62,495 bases of DNA from Lachnospiraceae bacterium UBA7050. Its GTDB lineage: Bacteria; Bacillota; Clostridia; Lachnospirales; Lachnospiraceae. Below the pieces are notes generated by a model. That model searched no databases, had not been told where the DNA came from, and saw only the letters and a list, made by a program, of their open reading frames with translations. The DNA lies in contig DLAJ01000011.1 of assembly GCA_002493905.1 (NCBI GenBank), positions 1 through 62,495 on the forward strand, read 5' to 3'. The translations under genes were made by a program, and so were the position numbers. Of this stretch, positions 59,752-62,495 are shown one piece after another (the first letter of the stretch is position 1; every line of letters starts with the position of its first letter).

Positions 59752-60696
59752 TCAGCGAAGCGCTTTTTTCTCGCGAAAGCGGCTGTCGGCTTCCATGAGT
59801 GAAATCTCGAAATCGCGCCGGTTTTTTTGATTCAGGTTCGAGAGAATCAGTCCGGAAAACAGGGAAATAATGCCGGCAAGCGCCGTGAAACAGCAGACAA
59901 ACAGCGTTGGAAATTTTAGTACGAGCCCGGTGCGCAGAAATTCGCCTAGTACGGGCAGAAAGAATCCGATCGCAAAGGCAAAAAGTACAAAAGAAATCAG
60001 ACCGTAAAACGCCATCGGCCTATAGTTTTTGAACAGCCGCAGGATCATGCGCAGAACCTTAAAACCGTCGGAATAGGTGCTCAATTTGGAGACACTCCCT
60101 TCAGGACGGTCTTTATAATCCACGACAAGGTTTTCAAGCTGCATATGGTTGTAGACTGCATGGATCGTCATTTCCGTTTCGATTTCAAAGCCGCGCGAAA
60201 GCACAGGAAAGGTTTTGACAAAATTATAGCTGAATGCCCGGTAGCCGGTCATGATATCTTTAACGTCTGAGTGAAACAGGCAGTTGATGCTGGAGCGCAC
60301 GAGACTGTTTCCGAAATTATGAAAAGGGCGCTTATTCTGTGTAAAATAGGTGGAAGAAAGACGGTCCCCAATGACCATATCCGTTTTATGGGAAAGCACT
60401 TTGTCTACCATCTCGGCGGCGCAGTTCAGCGGATAGGTGTCGTCTCCGTCAATCATCAGATAGCATTCGGCGTCAATTTCGCGGAACATGCGCCGGATCA
60501 CGTTCCCTTTTCCCTGCATGTATTCATGGCGGACAATGGCGCCGGCGGTCTTTGCGAGCTCTCCGCTTCCGTCTGTAGAGTTATTGTCATACACATAGAC
60601 TGCAGCATCGGGAAGCGCAGCTTTTGCGTCGGTTACGACCTTTTCGATTGTCTGGGCCTCGTTATAACAAGGAATCAATACGGCGATACGATCCAT
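59752..60696 (-). CDS. GT2 polyprenyl-phosphate-type glycosyltransferase
   Basis: 314 residues from ATG 60696 (AGGGAG upstream). The GT-A domain has IAVLIPCYNEAQTIEKVVTD, then VYVYDNNSTDGSGELAKTAG and LMIDGDDTYPLNCAAEMVDK with the acidic metal site. MTGYRAFSYNFVKTFPVLSR follows, and two C-terminal membrane helices (about 232-255 and 268-290). This matches the DPM1/GtrB-like group that loads polyprenyl phosphate. The frame extends 84 codons upstream but that part covers hairpin DNA. It converges with fkp, 13 bases apart. Confidence 0.9.
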   Translation of the reverse strand: MDRIAVLIPCYNEAQTIEKVVTDAKAALPDAAVYVYDNNSTDGSGELAKTAGAIVRHEYMQGKGNVIRRMFREIDAECYLMIDGDDTYPLNCAAEMVDKVLSHKTDMVIGDRLSSTYFTQNKRPFHNFGNSLVRSSINCLFHSDVKDIMTGYRAFSYNFVKTFPVLSRGFEIETEMTIHAVYNHMQLENLVVDYKDRPEGSVSKLSTYSDGFKVLRMILRLFKNYRPMAFYGLISFVLFAFAIGFFLPVLGEFLRTGLVLKFPTLFVCCFTALAGIISLFSGLILSNLNQKNRRDFEISLMEADSRFREKKALR

Positions 60697-60749
60697 GGAT
60701 GTCTCTGCTCCCTTCTGTACCTGTACCAATAGGAAATTACTTAATCCCG

Positions 60750-60798
60750 GAAGAATCGCAAAGCGATTCTTCGAAAGAGTTTCCGCAGGAAACTCTTT
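60750..60798. repeat. paired constant-end hairpins, possible terminator
   Basis: GAAGAATCGC-AAA-GCGATTCTTC (60750-60772) then AAAGAGTTTCC-GCA-GGAAACTCTTT (60774-60798) followed by TTT. It is the mirror order of the pairs at 54787 and 54855. The A/T-rich ends could end transcription in either direction. Confidence 0.7.
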
Positions 60799-60886
60799 TT
60801 TATACTGTCTGTGCATCCGCTCTGACAGAGAAACTCTTATGCTCCTTATTATCGTATAAATCTTTGACGATGTCAAATATAGAAAG

Positions 60887-60915
60887 TTGTATTCCGCATC
60901 CATTTCGGATATAAT
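60887..60915 (+). promoter_or_regulatory. promoter for the acyltransferase gene
   Basis: TTGTAT (60887-60892), 17-bp spacer, perfect TATAAT (60910-60915). The palindrome TTTGAC-GAT-GTCAAA (60863-60877) just upstream could be an operator. The start near 60922 gives a leader of about 190 bases. Confidence 0.65.
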
Positions 60916-60919
60916 ATGC

Positions 60920-61068
60920 ATATGCATTTTGTCAAATGCATATTGCATTGAGCAGTACCAAAATCGAAATGATGAAGACCGGACATGTGTGTCCGGGTCG
61001 TCATCATTCGATTTTGACAGGGCGAAAGCCCGTCACGCGGGAAATCGGAGATTTGCCGCGTGGTACTG
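60920..61068 (+). ncRNA. candidate structured 5' leader (cis-regulatory RNA)
   Basis: ATATGCATTT pairs with AAATGCATAT (60920-60943). Then GCAGTACCA (60952-60960) pairs with TGGTACTGC (61060-61068) and encloses three hairpins: a long imperfect stem 60960-61015 (AAAATCGA/TCGATTTT, ATGATGA/TCATCAT, CCGGACA/TGTCCGG), GGGC-GAAA-GCCC (about 61020-61031) and CACGCGG/CCGCGTG (about 61035-61061). It ends about 47 bases before the TTG start. I do not recognise a riboswitch class; a small mobile repeat with terminal inverted repeats is the alternative. Confidence 0.5.
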
Positions 61069-61115
61069 CGGGGGCAGGATAACAAAAATTTTTTGGAGAA
61101 TGGGAGCAGGACCGG

Positions 61116-62147
61116 TTGGCAAAGAAGTATTATCCTGAAATAGACAAATTAAGAGGCGTCGCAATACTGATGGTATTGCTCTACCATTCGATCCTGGTGT
61201 ACCCGGTTGACCTGACGCTGAATTTGTGGTGCAGATATCTGCACACAATCTTATGGATGGCGGAAATGCCGCTTTTTTTTCTGATTTCAGGCTTTTGTTT
61301 TCAATATCGGGGCGGATACGGTGCATACTTGTCGGGGAAGGTCAGGCGCATCCTGATACCGCATCTTGTCTTTGGAGCGGCCGATACATTCATGCGTGTG
61401 ATTCCGAATCCGCTTGTGCACCGGACTGTTGACTGGCAGAACGCGTTGAAGGAGTTTTTTCTGTACGGAGCAAACGACTGGTTTCTGCTGTCCCTGTTTA
61501 CCGTTTTTCTGGCTGCGCCGTTGGGCCTGAAGCTGCTGCAAAAAAAATATGGGGCATTTCTGCTTCTGATACCTGCGGTGATCCTGTTTTTCGGCTATCG
61601 TTATATTCCCGAAGCGTTTTCACTGAAAAACAGCAGCTCGTTTCTGATCTATTTTGTGATGGGGATGGTACTTAGAAAGAAAAAGGAGCAGGGTCTGCGC
61701 GCACGCGTATGTTTTATGCTGCCGGCGCTTTTTATCGGCGCTGCCGGCATTGTTCTGCTTATGAACCAGCACTGGATGGTGTATCTTAGCGCGGAATTAT
61801 TTGCGGATATCACGATCGGATATGTGCTGCGGCGTTTTTTGGAGTTTGCAGTGCCGCTTGCATTCTGCTATACGGCGTACTGCCTTGTGATGTGGATGCA
61901 GGGGCGCAATCATGCGGCGGACCGTCTGCTTACGATGTGCGGGAAATATTCCCTGCAAATGTATCTGCTGGATGGATATGCACTTGTAGTTACCAGAACA
62001 CTGCTTGTCCGGGTGATGGAAGTGGAGATGCCGCTGCTTATCATATTGGGGAACTTTGCGGCTGACACGGCAATCGTGCTTGCAGTCACATGCTGGATAT
62101 TGAAGCGTTTTCGGGTGACAAGGTTTTTGTGCGGATTGAAAGACTAA
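61116..62147 (+). CDS. acyltransferase family 3 membrane protein (OafA-like)
   Basis: Membrane O-acyltransferase of 343 residues with about ten helices, expected to acetylate or succinylate an envelope glycan. The N-terminus YPEIDKLRGVAILMVLLYHS carries the Arg and His typical of the family (R-x10-H), and AEMPLFFLISGFCFQYRGGY and YSLQMYLLDGYALVVTR match later blocks. The TTG start at 61116 follows GGGAGCAGG; no ATG fits the conserved N-terminus. Its long structured leader suggests post-transcriptional control. Confidence 0.88.
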   Translation: MAKKYYPEIDKLRGVAILMVLLYHSILVYPVDLTLNLWCRYLHTILWMAEMPLFFLISGFCFQYRGGYGAYLSGKVRRILIPHLVFGAADTFMRVIPNPLVHRTVDWQNALKEFFLYGANDWFLLSLFTVFLAAPLGLKLLQKKYGAFLLLIPAVILFFGYRYIPEAFSLKNSSSFLIYFVMGMVLRKKKEQGLRARVCFMLPALFIGAAGIVLLMNQHWMVYLSAELFADITIGYVLRRFLEFAVPLAFCYTAYCLVMWMQGRNHAADRLLTMCGKYSLQMYLLDGYALVVTRTLLVRVMEVEMPLLIILGNFAADTAIVLAVTCWILKRFRVTRFLCGLKD

Positions 62148-62164
62148 CGAAGGGGAGAAAAAGC

Positions 62165-62495
62165 ATGGGCACGCTGCCTCTTGAAACTGTTTTGCGGATA
62201 TTTGGTGTAATCTTTATTCTGCCGCTCATGTGTGGCTCTTTTTTTGCTGCGCGTTTGAGACATTATGAAAGGCGCGGCTTTTTTTTGAACGCCTATTTAT
62301 TTGGCTGGATTGCCGTGTTTGCATTGTTTGAGCTGATCTGCACACCTTATGTCGTGACGCTTCGCACGTTCAGCAGTTTTTGCAGGGTGTTTGACGTTTC
62401 TGTGATAGCCGCAGCGCTTATTTCGACTGCGGCGGCCGTAGTCATATTGTGTAAAAAGAAGAAAAAGGCGGACAAGCAGGAAACAGGGCAGATGC
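62165..62495 (+). CDS. membrane protein, truncated by the window end
   Basis: ATG 62165 follows GGGGAG and starts MGTLPLETVLRIFGVIFILP. The visible 110 codons contain three hydrophobic segments (about 8-25, 38-57 and 71-92) and then a Lys-rich CKKKKKADKQETG stretch at the edge. The family cannot be settled from this part; a polytopic glycan-island membrane protein is likely. It lies 17 bases after the acyltransferase in the same direction. Confidence 0.7.
   Translation, partial: MGTLPLETVLRIFGVIFILPLMCGSFFAARLRHYERRGFFLNAYLFGWIAVFALFELICTPYVVTLRTFSSFCRVFDVSVIAAALISTAAAVVILCKKKKKADKQETGQM

Larger units (their letters stand above)
60697..61115. other. 419-base structured intergenic region
   Basis: No gene is supported. 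It contains a paired hairpin/terminator (60750-60798), a palindrome (TTTGAC-GAT-GTCAAA, 60863-60877), a rightward promoter (60887-60915) and a multi-branched leader structure (60920-61068). Confidence 0.7.

Noticed and set aside
61055..61075. T-box-like sequence GTGGTACTGCGG before the acyltransferase
   Set aside because: It resembles the T-box core only partly, no terminator hairpin with T-run follows, and the bases are used in a 9-bp closing stem; the downstream gene is not amino-acid related.

Overview
The window looks like the chromosome of a low-to-mid GC Gram-positive anaerobe, most likely a member of the Clostridia (Lachnospiraceae-like). This rests on strong AGGAG-type ribosome binding sites, wall or teichoic-type glycan genes (TagA/WecG, LicD, DltB/DltD-like pairs), polymorphic cell-surface glycan islands and IS3/IS200 remnants. 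The species call is inference only. The sequence carries three blocks: a left surface-glycan island (about 1.9-17.7 kb), a contractile injection system (CIS) locus (about 17.9-47.4 kb), and a right surface-glycan island (about 47.4 kb to the end).

Left edge (1-1.9 kb): the 3' part of an IS3-family transposase, a promoter followed by about 300 nt of strongly structured, gene-free DNA (candidate ncRNA), a broken IS200 TnpA and the tail of a disrupted gene. Left glycan island: a rightward run encodes an MBOAT O-acyltransferase with an SGNH/DltD-like partner, a TPP-dependent acetolactate-synthase-like enzyme, a polyprenyl-phosphate-type GT2, a large membrane protein, CDP-glucose synthesis (RfbF, RfbG) and a GT4. 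A leftward operon of four genes (17654 down to 13062) converges on it and encodes two membrane proteins, a GT4 and a GINT1-like beta-propeller protein.

CIS locus: a MalT-like ATPase/BTAD regulator and an ABC transporter precede a terminator and a promoter carrying an 11-bp-period direct repeat, the geometry SARP/BTAD activators use. Then come sheath, tube, a tail chaperone pair that appears to need a -1 frameshift, second tube, a coiled-coil protein, LysM protein, a spike split in two genes, gp25, two large baseplate proteins, tail protein I, a 585-residue attachment-like protein, a DUF4255 terminator, a PAAR-like tip and the AAA+ ATPase. Interleaved with these core genes are three membrane proteins that are not standard CIS parts: a TM-anchored pseudokinase-like protein, a TM-anchored protein with about 20 MORN repeats, and a Cache-HAMP receptor with a catalytically degenerate adenylate-cyclase domain. 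No long tape measure, fibre or recognisable toxin is seen. My reading is a membrane-linked, signal-gated CIS rather than a freely released particle; this is the most unusual system in the window.

Right glycan island: GT8 and LicD (leftward), a bifunctional nucleotidyltransferase/PLP enzyme that could make a CDP-amino-alcohol for LicD, a GtrII-like membrane protein, UDP-glucose dehydrogenase, TagA/WecG, FucU plus a bifunctional fucokinase/GDP-fucose pyrophosphorylase, a GT2, an acyltransferase-3 and a partial membrane protein.

Superimposed on the genes are several repeat systems: a dispersed 15-bp palindrome TTGAAC-N3-GTTCAA (four perfect and two near copies, all within or touching genes), a family of intergenic hairpins with constant hexamer ends and variable self-complementary cores, a dispersed structured element (three copies), and short tandem duplications at gene junctions (19, 32, 38 and 39 nt units).
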